From Chlamydiae bacterium Ga0074140 (GTDB taxonomy: Bacteria; Chlamydiota; Chlamydiia; Chlamydiales; Rhabdochlamydiaceae): DNA of 64,000 nt. How positions within the stretch are numbered: the first letter of the stretch is position 1; every line of letters begins with the position of its first letter. Below, one piece after another: positions 15,295-25,687 of the stretch. The stretch spans positions 1-64,000 of the forward strand of contig LNES01000006.1 of the NCBI GenBank assembly GCA_001464115.1, written 5' to 3'. Position numbers and translations under genes: made by a program. Under the pieces are notes generated by a model, which saw only the letters and a list, made by a program, of their open reading frames with translations, was not told where the DNA came from and searched no databases.

Positions 15295-15825
15295 ATGACC
15301 CGAAACGAGATCTACCTCGGGCCGTACTCCGAAAAATGGCAAGTGGAATTTGAAAAGGAGAAGAGCAAGTTACTAGAGATTTTGGGAAAATGGGTCGTCG
15401 CAATTGAACATGTAGGCAGCACTGCAATCCCTGGAATGTGCGCAAAACCGGTGATTGACATCATGATCGGTGTCCGGAGTCTTAAGGAAGCCGATGAACA
15501 CTGCGTCGCTAAAATCATCTCGCTAGGCTATGACTATGTTCAACGTTATGAGGAGACAATCCCCGAAAGACGCTACTTCCAGAAAAACTCGCCACAGGGT
15601 ATTCGCACCCATCAAATCCACCTCGTCGAGATGAATAGCGCCTGGTGGAAGCGACATCTTCTTTTTCGTGATTATCTCCGCGCGCGCCCAGAAGTTGCCA
15701 AGGAATATGAAATTCTGAAAAAATCCCTAGCAAAAAAGCACACAGATACAAACGAATATGCGGAAGCCAAAACGGTTTTCATTCGTAAAATTGAGGCAAA
15801 AGCCACCAAGGATGAACTTCAATAA
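15295..15825 (+). CDS. GrpB/UPF0157 family protein (nucleotidyltransferase fold)
   Basis: 176 residues; start placed at ATG 15295 because it has a GGAGAAA site and begins where the family does, rather than inside tag. The family motif IEHVGSTAIPGMCAKPVIDI is clear; GS and the later D match the nucleotidyltransferase superfamily, though activity in GrpB proteins is not established. Further conserved parts are RTHQIHLVE and FRDYLRARPE. It sits between tag and carbonic anhydrase on the same strand. Confidence 0.9.
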   Translation: MTRNEIYLGPYSEKWQVEFEKEKSKLLEILGKWVVAIEHVGSTAIPGMCAKPVIDIMIGVRSLKEADEHCVAKIISLGYDYVQRYEETIPERRYFQKNSPQGIRTHQIHLVEMNSAWWKRHLLFRDYLRARPEVAKEYEILKKSLAKKHTDTNEYAEAKTVFIRKIEAKATKDELQ

Positions 15826-15863
15826 ATTGACATATTCAGGGGCAACTAGATACCCTATCCAGC

Positions 15864-16517
15864 ATGAAGAAACTCATTCAAGGTATTGTAGATTTTCGGA
15901 AAAACCTCACGGAAGAGAGCCGCGAGCTCTTTGCGAAGCTGGCGCTGGGCCAAAAGCCCGACTCTCTTTTCATCGCCTGTTCGGATAGCCGCGTAGTCCC
16001 CAATCTTTTTGCGTCGACGAACCCTGGGGATCTCTTTGTGCTTCGAAATGTGGGAAATCTGGTTCCCCCCGCTTCTTCAGAAGATGCTAGCGCGTCTGCA
16101 GCAATTGAATTTTCGGTCTTCGCTCTAAATATTTCCGATATCATTGTATGCGGCCACTCTGAATGCGGAGCGATGCAAGCACTTGTGAAAAACGCAGATG
16201 TTCAATCCTGCCCACACATGATGTCGTGGCTTAAGTATGGAGAGGAGTCTTTGAACATCGTAAAAAAGGGAGGGGCGATCAACCCTACACTCTCTCTACA
16301 CAATCAGCTCTCTCAAGTGAATGTCCTTCAACAGATCGAGCACATCAAAAGCTACCCGTTCGTACGCGAGCGTTTGGAGAAAAAAACGCTCCGCATTCAC
16401 GGCTGGTGGTTCGATATCGCTCATGCCGATGTCTATTGCTATGAGAAAGAGCTCAACCAGTTCATCTTGATCGATGAGAAGGAAGCGATGCTCATCATGA
16501 AGAGACTTGGTGGATAG
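15864..16517 (+). CDS. can: Beta-class carbonic anhydrase
   Basis: 217 residues. It interconverts CO2 and bicarbonate, supplying bicarbonate for carboxylations. The zinc ligands and catalytic dyad are in place: Cys39, Asp41 and Arg43 in CSDSRV, then His98 and Cys101 in [17 protein letters not shown] is also typical. The 3' end overlaps the convergent clpB gene by 23 bases, so antisense interference between the two transcripts is possible. Confidence 0.95.
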   Translation: MKKLIQGIVDFRKNLTEESRELFAKLALGQKPDSLFIACSDSRVVPNLFASTNPGDLFVLRNVGNLVPPASSEDASASAAIEFSVFALNISDIIVCGHSECGAMQALVKNADVQSCPHMMSWLKYGEESLNIVKKGGAINPTLSLHNQLSQVNVLQQIEHIKSYPFVRERLEKKTLRIHGWWFDIAHADVYCYEKELNQFILIDEKEAMLIMKRLGG

Positions 16518-19092
16518 GCTTCACGTCAAAGTCGAGCATAAAATCCTCTCCCTTTTTGCGTCCCTTCAGCACAACTTCGCTCTGATCTGGAATTTTTCCC
16601 TCGAGAATCGAATTGGCAATCGGATTCACTACCTCATTCTGAACGAGTCTCTTGAGCGGACGAGCGCCGAACAGAGGATCGTAGCCCTCTTCTGCTAGAT
16701 GTTTAACGACAGTCGGAGAGCAGTTGAGCTCGATGTGTCTCTCTCTCAGACGCGCCGCCACCTGTTTGAGCTGAAGTTCTACGATTTTTTCCATTTCCTC
16801 CAATTTGAGAGGAAGGAATGGGAGAATATCATCCAAACGGTTGATAAATTCGGGCCGAAAGAAAGACTTGATCACTGGATCTAGAAGCTCAAGCAAACCT
16901 TCTTTTGTTTCTGCTCTCTTTTGCAACAAAAGATCTGAGCCGAGGTTCGAGGTCATGATGAAAAGCGCATTTTTGCAATTGACTTTTCGTCCTTTGCTAT
17001 CGGTGATGTGTCCCTCATCAAAGATTTGTAGCAGAATATTAAACACGTCAGGGTGGGCCTTTTCGATCTCATCGAATAGGACGACAGAATAGGGGCGTCT
17101 ACGCAGAGCCTCGGTGAGCTGACCTCCCTCTTCATAACCTACGTATCCAGGTGGAGAGCCGACGAGACGAGAGACACTATGTTTCTCCATATACTCTGAC
17201 ATATCGAGTCGGATAACTGCGTCCTCTTTGTCAAAGAGTTGTTCAGCCAAAGCCTTAACGAGTTCGGTTTTCCCAACGCCGGTTGGCCCCACAAACAAGA
17301 AAACACCAATTGGACGGCGCGGATCATTCAGGCCCGCCCTTGAACGACGGATTGCCTCTGCAACGGCGCGAATCGCAATGGGTTGACCCACAACTCTCTC
17401 TCCCAACACTTTTTCGAGACCAAGAAGTTTCTGCGTCTCCTTTTCGAGCATCTTTTCAACGGGAATTCCCGTCCATTTGGCAACGATCTGCGCGATAAGA
17501 TTTTCATCGACCTCTTCTTGCAAAAGCCGCTCTGGCAACTGGTTGAGCTTGATTTGTATCTCTTGAATCTCTTTTTGAAGAGTAGGAATCCGACTATAGC
17601 GAATCTCAGCCACTTTATTGTAATCCACTTTTCTCTCGGCATCTTCTTCACTAAAGCGCAGTTTTTCGAGTTCGTCTTTCTTCTCTTTCACTGCTTGAAT
17701 TAGTTGTTTTTCCGCATTCCATTTTCCGCGAAGCTGGGCAAGACCTTCCCTCTGCTGAGAGATCATCTTTTCAACCTCTTTCACATCCTTGGATCCTTCT
17801 CGCTTTAGCGCCTCTTGCTTCACAATTAATGCAGAGAGCTCACGCTCTTTCTTTTCGATGGGAAGTGGCAAGCTTCCGATTTGCATCCGAATAAGACTTG
17901 CAGCTTCATCGACCAGGTCGATCGCTTTATCTGGAAGCCGGCGATCCGTAATATAACGCGACGATAGAAGTGCTGCAGAATGGAGGGCTCCTTCTGTGAT
18001 GCGCACCCCGTGAAAAATCTCATACCGCTCTCTGAGCCCGCGTAAAATCGCAATCGTGTCTTCAACCGAAGGCTCTGAAACAAAAACCGGTTGAAATCTG
18101 CGTTCTAAAGCTGCGTCTTTCTCGATATATTTTTGATACTCATTCAACGTCGTCGCACCGATACAATGAAGTGTCCCTCTAGCGAGCGGGGGCTTAAGAA
18201 GATTTGCAGCGTCCATCGAACCTTCTGATGCACCAGCTCCCACAAGTGTATGCACCTCATCGATAAAGAGAATGATCTTTCCTTCGCTCTTCTCGATCTC
18301 TTCGAGAATCGCTTTAAGCCTCTCTTCAAACTCGCCTCGATACTTTGTTCCGGCGATAAGGCTTCCAAGATCAAGTACCATTAACTCTTTATTCTTCAGA
18401 GAATCGGGAATATCTCCTTGGATAATTCGATGAGCTAGCCCCTCAGCAATCGCTGTCTTTCCAACACCTGGTTCGCCGATTAGCATCGGGTTATTCTTTG
18501 TGCGTCTAGAAAGAACTTGAATCGTGCGGCGAATCTCTTCATCGCGGCCGATAACCGGATCGAGTTTGCCCAGTTTTGCAAGGGCGGTGAGATTTTTACA
18601 AAATTTTTCCAAGGCTTTTAAATTGCCTTCTGCTTGTGGAGAGTCCATACGTTTTGAACCTCTGATTTTTTGAATTTCTGCTTCAATCTCTTTAGAAGAT
18701 TTTTTCAGGAGTCTCTTGAGCGTTCCAAAGGGCTCGTCTGGTTTTTCCCAGATCGCTAAAAAGAGATGATCACTGCTGACATACGCATCACCCCACGTCT
18801 TCGCTATTTTTTCTGCGGCATGAATAGAGTCATGGAGTTTTATAGATAGACGCGGCTCTTGGACTGCGTCTTCATAAGTCGGAAGTCTCTCGAGAGAAAG
18901 ATCGATCTCTCTTGACAATTTCGAACAATCGAGGCCAACAGCTTGACAGATTGCAACAAAATATCCCTTGGAATCCCCTAAGAAAGCCTTTAAAAGGTGA
19001 TTCTCAACGACCTCTACGTGCTTCCCTGCCTGAGCTAATTCTAATGCTCTCTGAAGAGCCTGAACCACCCCATCGGTGAATTGCGGAGCCAT
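16495..19092 (-). CDS. clpB: ATP-dependent disaggregase ClpB
   Basis: 865 residues, full length. Clp-N repeats at about 5-145, AAA-1 with Walker [11 protein letters not shown], a long coiled-coil middle domain (about 400-520), AAA-2 with [10 protein letters not shown] and the sensor/arginine regions, and the D2-small domain. The middle domain distinguishes it from ClpA/ClpC. ClpB rescues aggregated proteins with DnaK. A GGGAGGA site precedes ATG 19092. I see no CIRCE inverted repeat in the upstream gap, so HrcA control is not evident. Confidence 0.97.
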   Translation of the reverse strand: MAPQFTDGVVQALQRALELAQAGKHVEVVENHLLKAFLGDSKGYFVAICQAVGLDCSKLSREIDLSLERLPTYEDAVQEPRLSIKLHDSIHAAEKIAKTWGDAYVSSDHLFLAIWEKPDEPFGTLKRLLKKSSKEIEAEIQKIRGSKRMDSPQAEGNLKALEKFCKNLTALAKLGKLDPVIGRDEEIRRTIQVLSRRTKNNPMLIGEPGVGKTAIAEGLAHRIIQGDIPDSLKNKELMVLDLGSLIAGTKYRGEFEERLKAILEEIEKSEGKIILFIDEVHTLVGAGASEGSMDAANLLKPPLARGTLHCIGATTLNEYQKYIEKDAALERRFQPVFVSEPSVEDTIAILRGLRERYEIFHGVRITEGALHSAALLSSRYITDRRLPDKAIDLVDEAASLIRMQIGSLPLPIEKKERELSALIVKQEALKREGSKDVKEVEKMISQQREGLAQLRGKWNAEKQLIQAVKEKKDELEKLRFSEEDAERKVDYNKVAEIRYSRIPTLQKEIQEIQIKLNQLPERLLQEEVDENLIAQIVAKWTGIPVEKMLEKETQKLLGLEKVLGERVVGQPIAIRAVAEAIRRSRAGLNDPRRPIGVFLFVGPTGVGKTELVKALAEQLFDKEDAVIRLDMSEYMEKHSVSRLVGSPPGYVGYEEGGQLTEALRRRPYSVVLFDEIEKAHPDVFNILLQIFDEGHITDSKGRKVNCKNALFIMTSNLGSDLLLQKRAETKEGLLELLDPVIKSFFRPEFINRLDDILPFLPLKLEEMEKIVELQLKQVAARLRERHIELNCSPTVVKHLAEEGYDPLFGARPLKRLVQNEVVNPIANSILEGKIPDQSEVVLKGRKKGEDFMLDFDVKPIHQVSS

Positions 19093-19239
19093 AGAATCCT
19101 CCCTTTGCAGGGACCATTTTATCTCCTCTCCGATTTAGTGAACAAGCGGCCTTGATCCTAACGATCATCTCAGACAAAATGCACTTAGAGCAAGAACAGA
19201 AAACAACATAAACTGCTCATTATTAATTTATTAAGAATT

Positions 19240-20124
19240 ATGAAAACAAAAAAAATCCACGTCGGCAAACACACCATCCACACAGAAACCTTCGGAGACC
19301 CTTCCGCAATTCCCTGTCTTCTGATTGCAGGTGCGATGGCATCCGCTCGACTTTGGACCGATCGTTTTTGCCAGCTACTCGTCGAAAAGGGTTTTTTTGT
19401 GATCCGTTATGACCATCGCGACATCGGAGAGTCTTCCGGTGTTGATTGGCAAAAAGCGCGCTATACGCTGTCAGACCTTGGAAAGGATGCCATCGGCATC
19501 CTTGATGCCTGTGACATTAAACGCGCGCACATCGTCGGTCACTCGATGGGAGGTTACGTCTCGCAAAGAGTTGCTATTGAATTTCCCGAGCGTGTTCTTT
19601 CTCTGACTATCATTTCTGCAGGACCGATTGGCGCTACGATCGAAACTGATCTCCCGTTAACTGCTGAGGAAAAAGCGATCCTCGATCAAACCTGGAAAGT
19701 TCTCCTTGGGAGAAGAGATGGCCCTTCATTGGAGGCAACTATCCAAAACTTTTTGCCAGTGTGGCAGTACCTCAACGGAAGATTTCCTCTGGATATCGAG
19801 ATGACAAAAACATACACGCGAGATCTACTCACCCGGTCCCACCATTCGATTCGTATGGGTGGCAATCACGAGTTGCTGATGCAAAATCTAGAGATCGAAA
19901 AATATCGAGATATTCTTCAAAAGATCAGCGTGCCCACTCTCATCATTCATGGCGAGGATGACAATCTAGCGCTTCCACGCAACGCACGCGCACTCGCGCA
20001 TGCGATCCCCAATAATAATCTGATCATGATCCCCAAAATGGGGCACATGTTCTTCGATCCCGAGCTTGAAACAAAAATTGTAGAGCTCTGTCTAAATTAC
20101 AGCTTGATTCCTTCTCGCAAATAG
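19240..20124 (+). CDS. Alpha/beta hydrolase
   Basis: 294 residues. The nucleophile elbow GHSMGG, the oxyanion HG-type loop in LLIAGAMASARLW, an acid in IIHGEDDNLALP and the catalytic His in PKMGHMFFDPE make a complete triad. RYDHRDIGESS is typical of the RdmC/3-oxoadipate lactonase-like esterases. The substrate cannot be told. It overlaps the convergent DUF4143 ATPase gene by 28 bases. Confidence 0.88.
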   Translation: MKTKKIHVGKHTIHTETFGDPSAIPCLLIAGAMASARLWTDRFCQLLVEKGFFVIRYDHRDIGESSGVDWQKARYTLSDLGKDAIGILDACDIKRAHIVGHSMGGYVSQRVAIEFPERVLSLTIISAGPIGATIETDLPLTAEEKAILDQTWKVLLGRRDGPSLEATIQNFLPVWQYLNGRFPLDIEMTKTYTRDLLTRSHHSIRMGGNHELLMQNLEIEKYRDILQKISVPTLIIHGEDDNLALPRNARALAHAIPNNNLIMIPKMGHMFFDPELETKIVELCLNYSLIPSRK

Positions 20125-21359
20125 GAATCTAAAGTTAGGATTTCACCATCGATCTTTAATTCCTTCATTCCAGCTTGTAGCGCTCGCTTCTCTCGCTCAC
20201 CCGTCAATGGATCTTGCATATCCCAGACAACCTGGAAAAACTTTTTGTGTCCGCGTGGTGTTTGTGCCAGAAAATCGATCTCATACCTCTCAGAGGTTAG
20301 ATAGTAATTTACTTGGCATCCAAGACGTTTCAAATCCAAATAGACAACATTCTCAAAAAGTCTTCCAAGATCTCCTTCATAATCCAAAGTTAACGCCCTT
20401 ACCAGACCCGGATCTATGGCATATAATTTCTTGGGATTAGCGTGAGTTTTTCGAATGGACTTATCATAAACAGCAATCGGAAAAGCTAAATAAGCATCTT
20501 CAATATGATCCGCATATTCATAAAGAATATCCTTCCCAATCTGATATCCTTGACTTTTTGAGTCGTTGTAGAATTTATTCACAGCAAATGGTCTTGCCAC
20601 ATTGTGAATCATCGTCAAAATCATATACTTGATCAGAGATGGATGTTTAACATGGTGCCTTTCGATGATATCTCTATAAATTACAACATCGAGATACTCT
20701 TGCAAGGTTTTTTGTCTGACATCGGGATTAAATGTTGCAACCTCTGGAAACCCGCCCTCAGTAAGATAATGATGAAACAACTGCCCGAGTCTATCTCGAG
20801 TTTTTTGATCATAAAGATCGCGATCAATTGAAACGCTTTTGGCTGCTGCAAATTCCTGAAAACTGTACGGCCAGATCTCGATTGCAAGAGATCTCCCTCG
20901 CAAACTTGTTGCGATCTCTTTGCTAAGCAGTTTTGCTGATGATCCCGTCAAAAAAATTTCCGCCTTCTTGGTATCATGTAAACGTCGAACAACTAAAGGC
21001 CAGTTGTCGACATTTTGAATTTCGTCAAAGAAAAGATAACATTTTCTGTCATGATTCTCTGGATACAATGCGTAAAAGGCATCGACCAGTTTCGCTAGTT
21101 TCTGCTCGGAAAGAGGCAAAAGACGATCATCTTCAAAGTTGAGATACAAAATGGCCGTTCTATCCACCCCGTCTTCCAGCAATTTTAGAATCTGTTGGTA
21201 GAGGAAGTAAGTTTTGCCCGCGCGGCGCATTCCTATTGCAACTTTGATCTTATTCGGAGCATCTGGAAATTGTTTGTCTCTTGTTACAATCTCTCTAAGA
21301 CGCTCTAATTTGTCGCGAAATTCTCCCAATAAAATTTCCAGCTGCAGTCGTTCGTCCAT
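20097..21359 (-). CDS. AAA ATPase with DUF4143
   Basis: 420 residues. The N-terminal AAA domain has Walker A MRRAGKTYFL and Walker B CYLFFDEIQN; EIFLTGSSAKLLS is sensor 1. The DUF4143 region starts at about 220 (YRDIIERH) and ends with EIDFLAQ, a nuclease-like D-x-K-type environment seen in this superfamily. These ATPases are widespread, often horizontally spread in host-associated bacteria, with no agreed function. GAGG lies upstream of ATG 21359. Confidence 0.88.
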   Translation of the reverse strand: MDERLQLEILLGEFRDKLERLREIVTRDKQFPDAPNKIKVAIGMRRAGKTYFLYQQILKLLEDGVDRTAILYLNFEDDRLLPLSEQKLAKLVDAFYALYPENHDRKCYLFFDEIQNVDNWPLVVRRLHDTKKAEIFLTGSSAKLLSKEIATSLRGRSLAIEIWPYSFQEFAAAKSVSIDRDLYDQKTRDRLGQLFHHYLTEGGFPEVATFNPDVRQKTLQEYLDVVIYRDIIERHHVKHPSLIKYMILTMIHNVARPFAVNKFYNDSKSQGYQIGKDILYEYADHIEDAYLAFPIAVYDKSIRKTHANPKKLYAIDPGLVRALTLDYEGDLGRLFENVVYLDLKRLGCQVNYYLTSERYEIDFLAQTPRGHKKFFQVVWDMQDPLTGEREKRALQAGMKELKIDGEILTLDSYLREGIKL

Positions 21360-21499
21360 TTTAATTTCCTCCTTTCAAGGATAGATCCGTTCGCATCCAT
21401 CCTTCGTTTAAGGAAATGATAACAGACTTTTGTCACTGAAACAATGATAGAATTTAAATTCTTTCATAAACACCTTATTATAAAAGAGATAACCATCTA

Positions 21500-21967
21500 T
21501 TACACCCTGATTGAAGACTCCACTTTCACCGGGAAGTTCACCGAATTGGCAATAAAGCATTTTTTGTGTGCTTCATGGTGGAGCTTTTCAGCGTCGGCAA
21601 TGCGCGATGCATCTGTAATGACAATTGAGGGTCTCATCGTTGCCTCTTTAAAACACCCCGAGCCGGTAGGTTCAACAATCATCTCTCCCGTGGGCCTGTC
21701 GACATACTCGGTGACGATGATCTTCTGCTCTGAGCAGAGGTGTAGATACCAGAGCATATGGCATGCGCTGAGTGATGCGAGGAGGAGCTCTTCGGGATTC
21801 CAACGCTTCGGATCGCCCTTAAATTTGGGATCGGAAGACCCAACAAGGTCTGGTTTGCCAGGAGCAGTTACAACATGCGACCGTTCGTAACTGCGATAAT
21901 CTTTTGTCCCCTGACCTGTATTGCCTGTCCAGGTCACCGCGAGTTCGTAATGAAATGCATTTGCCAT
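21500..21967 (-). CDS. OsmC family peroxiredoxin-like protein
   Basis: 155 residues. The two redox cysteines of OsmC/Ohr proteins are visible in SLSACHMLWYLHLC and AHKKCFIANSVNFPV. The arrangement (NPEELLLASLSACH) is that of the OsmC/YhfA group, which reduces organic hydroperoxides. A GGAGG site is 9 bases upstream of ATG 21967. It stands alone and is divergent from the next gene. Confidence 0.92.
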   Translation of the reverse strand: MANAFHYELAVTWTGNTGQGTKDYRSYERSHVVTAPGKPDLVGSSDPKFKGDPKRWNPEELLLASLSACHMLWYLHLCSEQKIIVTEYVDRPTGEMIVEPTGSGCFKEATMRPSIVITDASRIADAEKLHHEAHKKCFIANSVNFPVKVESSIRV

Positions 21968-22113
21968 GAGTCGCCTCCTTGAAAACCCTGATTCTACAGT
22001 TTCTCTGTATTTTCAATCGACCAGGTGAAGAGGTTCATCTAGAAAAATTTTGACGCCGTGCGTACAATGCCAGAATTAAATGTCTGGTACCCTGCTGGAC
22101 AAATGGAGCATTT

Positions 22114-23406
22114 ATGAAACGAATTATAGCACTCCTTCTTCTTCTGCCGATTCTTTGTCTTGGAAAGGCGGCAGACCATCCGTTTGATTACAATTTACGC
22201 ATGCATTCTATTCCAGGAAATAGCGGGCGCACGATGGTCTGTATGCACGGCTATGGAGGGAACTACCGGATCGCCAAAATGTTAAAAGATCTCCATGTCA
22301 CCGATGCAACGCTCGTGAGTTTTAATTTTCCCGATCATGGAATCCGCGAATGGCGTGACGATTTTGAAAAAGCAGCCTTCGGAACCATCAAAGAGATCCT
22401 TCCCGCTCTCTACGTGATCAAAAAACATGTTGTCGATGAGGGGCTTGAAGCGATCGATCTCTACGGCTTTTCTGCTGGTGGCGGCGCACTGGTCAACCTG
22501 CTTGCCGCACTCAACACATCCAAATTTGATACTGAACTGAAAAAAATCGGCATTGAGAGCAAAGAGAAAGCGCAGATGGTAAAAGCTATTCAAAAAGGAA
22601 TTGTCATTCTCGATACTCCTCTTAAATCTCTTGAGGAGATTATCGCTTTTAGAGGAAACTCTCCGCAACTCGATCTCGTCGCAAAGAACTACCAAGCAAA
22701 CCAGCTGCGCCCGATCGATTCATTAGAACTTTTACAGGGACTATCCTTGAATGTCATCGTCCACTTTCAAGAGCGAGATGAGATGCTTTACAATCGCGAC
22801 GATGCCATTTATCTCGAAAGGCTTCAAAAAGCAAATGCCCAGGGCAAAACATCTGTTGTTATCGCAAATGACGGAGGGCACAATGCTCCGCATTTTTCGC
22901 TTTGGAAGTGCTACTCTCAGATCGTGCGAGGAGATTTTCCTGTGACATACGTCAAAGAAAAACAGATGAAAAGACTTGTGATTGGCATCCCCATCCGCAC
23001 ATCAAACGAGAACGGCCGTTTCCAAAAGGATGTCTCTCCATTATGGGATAGATTTTTCCGCGAAAAAATTGCCGACAAAATCCCCAACAAAACAGGCCAA
23101 AGTCCCATTGCCGTGTACACCGATTACGAGGGCGACTACACACAACCCTTCACCTACATCCTCGGCTACGAGGTCTTTAGTCTGAAAGAGATCCCCGAAG
23201 GAATGCGTGGAGTGGAAATCTCCCCATCTCCCTATGCCGTTTTTACTGCCAAGGGAGAGTTCCCCAAATCGATGGTACAGACCTGGCAGACAGTATGGAA
23301 ATCTGATCTCCCGCGTTCGTACACCACCGATTTCGAAATCTACCCTTCCGATTTCAACCCACAAAAAAAACCCGAAGTGAGAATTTATATCGGGCTGGAG
23401 AGATAA
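22114..23406 (+). CDS. Secreted alpha/beta hydrolase fused to a GyrI-like ligand-binding domain
   Basis: 430 residues in one uninterrupted frame. A signal peptide (about 1-19) is followed by an alpha/beta hydrolase-like domain (MVCMHGYGGNY; LYGFSAGGGALVNLL, whose GFSAGG is the nucleophile elbow; and a late GGHNAPH for His). From about residue 287 (MKRLVIGIPIRTSNEN) the sequence looks like the GyrI/AraC-effector small-molecule-binding fold, ending in the typical KPEVRIYIGL strand. The gene ends one base before the prfC start. Substrate and ligand unknown; the fusion is unusual. Confidence 0.75.
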   Translation: MKRIIALLLLLPILCLGKAADHPFDYNLRMHSIPGNSGRTMVCMHGYGGNYRIAKMLKDLHVTDATLVSFNFPDHGIREWRDDFEKAAFGTIKEILPALYVIKKHVVDEGLEAIDLYGFSAGGGALVNLLAALNTSKFDTELKKIGIESKEKAQMVKAIQKGIVILDTPLKSLEEIIAFRGNSPQLDLVAKNYQANQLRPIDSLELLQGLSLNVIVHFQERDEMLYNRDDAIYLERLQKANAQGKTSVVIANDGGHNAPHFSLWKCYSQIVRGDFPVTYVKEKQMKRLVIGIPIRTSNENGRFQKDVSPLWDRFFREKIADKIPNKTGQSPIAVYTDYEGDYTQPFTYILGYEVFSLKEIPEGMRGVEISPSPYAVFTAKGEFPKSMVQTWQTVWKSDLPRSYTTDFEIYPSDFNPQKKPEVRIYIGLER

Positions 23407-25008
23407 GTGAAGGAGGATGACCTTGCAAGAGAGATCGCCAAACGACGCACCTTTGCTATCATCAGCCACCCTGATGCTGGTAAAACAACGCTAACAGAGA
23501 AGCTCCTCCTCTATTCAGGAATGATCCATACAGCCGGAATGGTCCGCGGGCGAAAAGGAAGGAAGATGGCCGCTTCCGACTGGATGTCCATGGAACAAGA
23601 GCGTGGGATCTCGATCACCGCATCTGCAATGCAGTTTGTTTACAAAGATGTCGTGATCAATATTCTCGACACCCCTGGTCACGAGGATTTTTCTGAAGAT
23701 ACTTATCGCACCCTAACCGCAGCCGATTGCGCCATCATGGTGATCGACGCAGCAAAGGGCGTAGAGAAGCAGACGAGAAAACTCTTCGAAGTGTGCCGTC
23801 TGCGCAACATTCCGATTCTCACCGTGATCAACAAGATGGATATGCCGGGTCGTGAGCCTCTAGATCTCATGGATGAGCTCGAAAACATTCTGCAAATCCA
23901 ATCTTCCGCATACAATTGGCCCATTGGCACCGCAAAGCAGTTTTGTGGCGTCTACGACCGCATCAACAAGGAGTGCCTCCTCTTTACCAAAGCAGGAACT
24001 GGAGGAGCACATCAAGCCCTCGTCTCACGTACAGACTTAAACGATCAGAAGCTTCTCGAACTCATCGGTAAAGATGAGGCCGATAAGCTTAAACAAGAGC
24101 TCGAGCTTCTCGACAGCGCAGGCAACTCCTTCGACAAAGAGGCCTTTTTAGCGGGCCAGATCACTCCCGTATTTTTCGCGTCAGCATTGACAAATTTCGG
24201 AATCGAACCCTTCTTTGATGCCTTCATCCACCTCGCCCCCGCGCCACAGCCTCGTGTTGCAGATGGATGGAACGGAGAAGAAATTGTGATCGACCCTGTC
24301 AAAACCCCTTTTAGCGGCTACGTATTTAAGATCCAGTCCAACATGAATAAAAAACATCGCGACAGCCTGGCTTTTTTGCGCATCTGCTCTGGAAAATTTG
24401 AACGGGATATGATGGTCAAGCACCATCGACTCAAACGCGATGTCAAGCTCGCACACCCCCACAGCATGTTCTCTGGTGAACGAACCGTCCTCGAAGAGGC
24501 GTATGCAGGAGATGTGATCGGCGTGATCAACTCTGGCCTCTTTTTCATCGGAGACACCCTCTCAATAACCGGAGGATTTAACTTTAAACCTCTTCCTCAG
24601 TTTCAACCGGAAATTTTTGCTAAAATCTCCCCAAGAGACGTGAGCAAAAGAAAATCCTTCGATAAAGGAATGAAACAGCTTTCTGAAGAAGGAACCATCC
24701 AGATCCTACGCCCGTTTAGCGATAGCGGCGGCGATCTCATCTATGCCGTAGTAGGGCAGCTCCAATTTGAAGTGATGCAGTACCGCCTCCTCGATGAGTA
24801 TAACGTCGAAACGCAGATCACGCCTCTACCCTACAAATGCAGCTCGTGGATTAAGGGCGATATGAGCACATTCCAAAAATCTACGGGCTCGATCCTCGTG
24901 AAAGATGCCTATGATCACCCCATGGTTTTATTCAGCTCCCCATGGGAAAAGCAGTACTCAATGAAACAAAACCCCAATCATCAATTCTCAGATTTGCGCT
25001 CTCAATAA
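23407..25008 (+). CDS. prfC: Peptide chain release factor 3
   Basis: 533 residues, normal for RF3. This translational GTPase recycles RF1/RF2 from the ribosome. G1 is SHPDAGKTTL, G2 lies in EQERGISITAS, G3 is DTPGHEDF and G4 is INKMD. The start is GTG 23407, immediately after the stop of the preceding gene, with GGAGAG six bases upstream inside that gene; no in-frame ATG fits better. This implies translational coupling with the hydrolase/GyrI protein. Confidence 0.96.
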   Translation: MKEDDLAREIAKRRTFAIISHPDAGKTTLTEKLLLYSGMIHTAGMVRGRKGRKMAASDWMSMEQERGISITASAMQFVYKDVVINILDTPGHEDFSEDTYRTLTAADCAIMVIDAAKGVEKQTRKLFEVCRLRNIPILTVINKMDMPGREPLDLMDELENILQIQSSAYNWPIGTAKQFCGVYDRINKECLLFTKAGTGGAHQALVSRTDLNDQKLLELIGKDEADKLKQELELLDSAGNSFDKEAFLAGQITPVFFASALTNFGIEPFFDAFIHLAPAPQPRVADGWNGEEIVIDPVKTPFSGYVFKIQSNMNKKHRDSLAFLRICSGKFERDMMVKHHRLKRDVKLAHPHSMFSGERTVLEEAYAGDVIGVINSGLFFIGDTLSITGGFNFKPLPQFQPEIFAKISPRDVSKRKSFDKGMKQLSEEGTIQILRPFSDSGGDLIYAVVGQLQFEVMQYRLLDEYNVETQITPLPYKCSSWIKGDMSTFQKSTGSILVKDAYDHPMVLFSSPWEKQYSMKQNPNHQFSDLRSQ

Positions 25009-25019
25009 CTATGCTTCTA

Positions 25020-25667
25020 TATTGGACAAAAAAAGAGATAGACATGTCGGGTGACATGGCACTTCGTGTCCGCGTCCCCACTGCTTCGCACAGTTGGAGT
25101 GCCACCGGCACTCCAACTGGTCTCCGCAGCCCCCTTGAGCTGCACCTGGCTTTGAAGAACATGCGCGTTTTGCAGAACGCGCATTATCGCGTACTCGGAA
25201 GCGAGGTGTGCCAAGCACTACCTCGCGACGCCTTCGGCGTTCCTGCGCCACGATTCTTCTGTGCCATCTGCAGCCGTCGGCTGCTCGCGCGCTCGTCTCC
25301 CCGCTGGACTAACGTCTCAAAGCGGGGACCCCTTTCTCGCGTCGTCTCGCAGGACCAAGTTAAGAATGTGAAGGCTGTGTTTAAAAATATACCCTGTCAC
25401 TGCGACATGACACGGAAGAGGCTCCACGACGAAGGAGTGGAGAGGGAGTGCTTGTTGCAGCCGATCGACTCAGATCGCACAGAAAAATTCCACCGCAGGA
25501 GAGCGGAGCGCGCGGGGCTGTGTTATACACGCCCCGTCTCCGAGGACGGGATTTTTCAAAGCGAGGTGAGGCGCAAGGGGGTCGCAGGGGGTTGCGAGAG
25601 AGTCACGCAGTGCGCACCTCAACCCCCGACATGTCTATTCATCCCCTTTTTTCTATCGTTTCTAAAA
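25020..25667 (+). repeat. Large GC-rich dispersed element, family B, copy 1
   Basis: A 648-base noncoding element with 14-base inverted ends (ATAGACATGTCGGG at 25038 and its complement at about 25626). It matches copy 2 (30632-31240) in opposite orientation, best over the module containing TTTTTCAAAGCGAGGTGAGG. It is full of hairpins, for example TTGGAGTGCC-ACC-GGCACTCCAA and GCGCGTT-TTGC-AGAACGCGC. Open frames across it are not credible proteins. It may be a MITE-like element or a cluster of palindromic units. It fills the whole gap after prfC. Confidence 0.75.
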
Positions 25668-25687
25668 GTTCCCAGCACTGAGTAAAA

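Noticed and set aside
19093..19239. CIRCE/HrcA operator upstream of clpB
   Set aside because: No TTAGCACTC-N9-GAGTGCTAA or close variant is present.
24942..25685. 247-codon plus-strand frame after prfC
   Set aside because: It lies across the hairpin-rich family-B element, starts inside prfC, and its protein reads as composition noise (Arg/Cys/Pro-rich). A frame stays open by chance in GC-rich repeats.
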